Below, in pieces: positions 21,166 through 22,762 of a stretch of 22,762 bases of DNA (position 1 is the stretch's first letter; every line of letters begins with the position of its first letter). Position numbers and translations under genes: made by a program. The notes under the pieces were generated by a model. The model made no database searches and was not told the origin of the DNA. It saw only the letters and a program-made list of their open reading frames with translations. The stretch spans positions 1 through 22,762 of IMG/VR virus record IMGVR_UViG_3300037847_007603; one strand, written 5' to 3'. Source of the DNA: a virus.

Positions 21166-22007
21166 TGGCTATAACAGGTGGAATAAAATTTTTTAAAAAA
21201 AATCAAATGAGCGATGCAAGCCCTTCGGCGACCTCTGGAGATGCATCGGCAAAATTTATGCTCGACCTAGATGTTGATACATATTGGACTAGTGTAGGTT
21301 CTAGCGATAGCACCACTGAAACCATAACTATAAATTTTGGATCTAATAAAACGATTGATAGAATTTTACTTTTAGATCATAACTTTAAAAACTTTACTGT
21401 AAAATATTTAAGTGGTAGTTCCTACGTTGCTTTTGCGAATGTTATAGGCATCGGTGGCACCTCTTTAAGTGGAATTACAGAAACGTCTTTTTCTCAAGAT
21501 TCATCCTATTATGAATTTGATTCGGTCTCGACTTCTGCGATTCAAATAGCATGTCTATCAACTCAAACAACAAACGCAGAAAAATATTTAGGGCAAGCGA
21601 TTGGGACCAGTGAACTTGGAACGTTCGTTGGATATCCCCAAGTCGGTAAAATAGATTTATCTAGAAATACACGTAGTAAAAGAACTTTAAGTGGTCGGTA
21701 TAGTGTTCAAAAAAGTCAACAAACTCTGGGATATTCTATTAGGTTTCGCAATTATCCTAGTAGTGCTGTTTATAATGTTGACATTGACTTGGCTATTACT
21801 CTTTTTGAGAGTGAAGACCCTTTTTTAATATACCCATGCGGTGGCCGTTATGAGTCGCAACATTTTAGCTATCAACTTCCTGGCTTTAGGTTACGAGACT
21901 GTATTTTATCCCAAGTAAAAAAAGGCTATAGATTAAAATATGTTAAAAATATTTATACTAACCCTTTAGATGTTGGTGGACTAGACACTCTCCCACATAT
22001 TTCTTAA
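21165..22007 (+). CDS. Distal tail protein with discoidin-like N-terminal domain
   Basis: This 280-residue protein directly follows the tape measure (TAATG overlap), the place of distal tail or hub-linker proteins. Residues about 15-150 resemble an F5/8-type (discoidin) galactose-binding fold: a NQMSDASPSATSGDASAKF start, DTYWTSVGSS, then TITINFGSNKTIDRILLLDHNF. Such domains bind carbohydrates, so it may contact the cell surface. Residues about 165-280 form a beta-rich domain (LSGRYSVQKSQQTLGYSIRF, then YPCGGRYESQHFSYQLPGFRLRD). The discoidin call is by pattern and is moderately sure. Confidence 0.62.
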   Translation: MAITGGIKFFKKNQMSDASPSATSGDASAKFMLDLDVDTYWTSVGSSDSTTETITINFGSNKTIDRILLLDHNFKNFTVKYLSGSSYVAFANVIGIGGTSLSGITETSFSQDSSYYEFDSVSTSAIQIACLSTQTTNAEKYLGQAIGTSELGTFVGYPQVGKIDLSRNTRSKRTLSGRYSVQKSQQTLGYSIRFRNYPSSAVYNVDIDLAITLFESEDPFLIYPCGGRYESQHFSYQLPGFRLRDCILSQVKKGYRLKYVKNIYTNPLDVGGLDTLPHIS

Positions 22008-22019
22008 AAAAGGTTTATT

Positions 22020-22762
22020 ATGCCAAAGTCTAATATAACACCCGTTCAATATAAGGTTTATTTCACCCCAAGGTTAGGTTTAAATACTTATGGTAGTGAA
22101 GTCGAAGTTTCTGCCAATATTATTTCAACCTCTAACATGAAAAAATCAATCGATGCGGCTGACTATGATATTGGAGTTTTTTATTTTGGTGATGTTAAGC
22201 TAAAAATAGATAATTACAATGGAAAATTTTCGGATCAATACGACACTAGGTCAATATTTCCTTATGGACGTGACTTGGCAAAAGTACGAGTTACTTATAA
22301 TGATAAAAATGGAGAAACAACCGTTTTTAACGGCTTGGTAGACGATAAGGCAACAAAATTTAATTTTGAAAAGGAAGAAGTTAGTTTAACATGCCCTTCT
22401 AATGATTCTGTTTTAAGAACGGTCAGAGTCGCTGCCGACACTGTTAGTAATGGGTCAACGGCTCAAAACGCTTTTAAAGCTTTACTTAATAAAAGTGAGA
22501 TCACTTCAGTTTTAACCTACGATGAAACTTTAATAAATCCTTCTAGTAATATTACAATTGATGACGGTTCAAAATTTGACAACATTCCAACCAGAGATGC
22601 TATAGCTCGGTTGTTAATTGCTACCAATTCAGTTTTTATTATTACTGATGCCAACAAAATGAAGGTTTCAGCTCGAACTTTTAATGATAAGGTTGCGACT
22701 TCTTTTTATGGTCCATTTTCTAAGCGTGGAAATCAAAATATTTTATCTTTAAAAAAATACAA
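22020..22762 (+). CDS. Tail hub or baseplate-like protein, partial (runs off the right edge)
   Basis: The ATG at 22020 is preceded by AAAGG 6 nt upstream. The frame is open for 247 codons to the window end. It is beta-rich (YKVYFTPRLGLNTYGSEVEV, then VFYFGDVKLKIDNYNGKF and TTVFNGLVDDKATKFNF). DSVLRTVRV and an IPTRDAIARLLIATNSVF helix suggest the ring-forming fold of central tail hub proteins, but this is not certain. Its place two genes after the tape measure supports a tail-tip role. The C-terminal part is missing. Confidence 0.6.
   Translation, partial: MPKSNITPVQYKVYFTPRLGLNTYGSEVEVSANIISTSNMKKSIDAADYDIGVFYFGDVKLKIDNYNGKFSDQYDTRSIFPYGRDLAKVRVTYNDKNGETTVFNGLVDDKATKFNFEKEEVSLTCPSNDSVLRTVRVAADTVSNGSTAQNAFKALLNKSEITSVLTYDETLINPSSNITIDDGSKFDNIPTRDAIARLLIATNSVFIITDANKMKVSARTFNDKVATSFYGPFSKRGNQNILSLKKY

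Overview
The window is a stretch of a tailed dsDNA phage or prophage. No host chromosomal gene, rRNA, tRNA, insertion sequence, integrase or lysis gene is visible. The DNA is AT-rich (roughly one third GC by eye), uses the standard code with frequent AAGGAG-type ribosome binding sites, and starts some genes with GTG. This suggests a low-GC bacterial host. The host cannot be named from this sequence.

Layout. (1) About 1-1458, leftward: a Bet/RecT-type annealing protein and three small upstream genes, probably driven from a promoter near 1500. (2) 1544-4096, rightward replication module: a winged-helix replication protein with a C-terminal phage replisome domain, a RecA/DnaB-like helicase ATPase, a small protein with an unclear start, and a VRR-NUC nuclease. 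Three 30-bp iterons and an AT-rich palindromic tract inside the replication gene look like the origin. (3) 4175-4727: a strong terminator followed by two small rightward genes. (4) 4724-6438, leftward accessory operon: two unknown proteins, two unknown partners including a zinc-ribbon protein, and a small basic AT-hook/RHH-like candidate regulator whose start is buried in a 12-bp perfect dyad. (5) 6712 to the right edge, rightward structural module: ParB-methyltransferase fusion, TerS, a PGDYG-like protein, TerL, portal, MuF-like head protein, a multi-domain protease/scaffold, capsid cement, major capsid protein, head-tail connectors, tail tube, tail assembly chaperones joined by a -1 frameshift, tape measure, and two distal tail proteins, the last cut by the window edge.

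The gene order is that of a siphovirus-like virion. It combines Mu-like head genes (DUF935-type portal, MuF, I/Z-like protease-scaffold, gp36-like and gpG-like connectors) with conventional terminase packaging and a lambda-type iteron origin and annealing module. No Mu-type transposase is present.

The most notable points are the iterons read in two different frames of the replication gene, the in-frame internal starts that could release a protease and a scaffold from one 534-codon gene, the A9 slippery run joining the tail chaperones, an operator-like dyad that overlaps a promoter and a ribosome binding site, and an antisense ribbon-helix-helix gene set into the tail operon whose 3' end also encodes the tail tube terminator.
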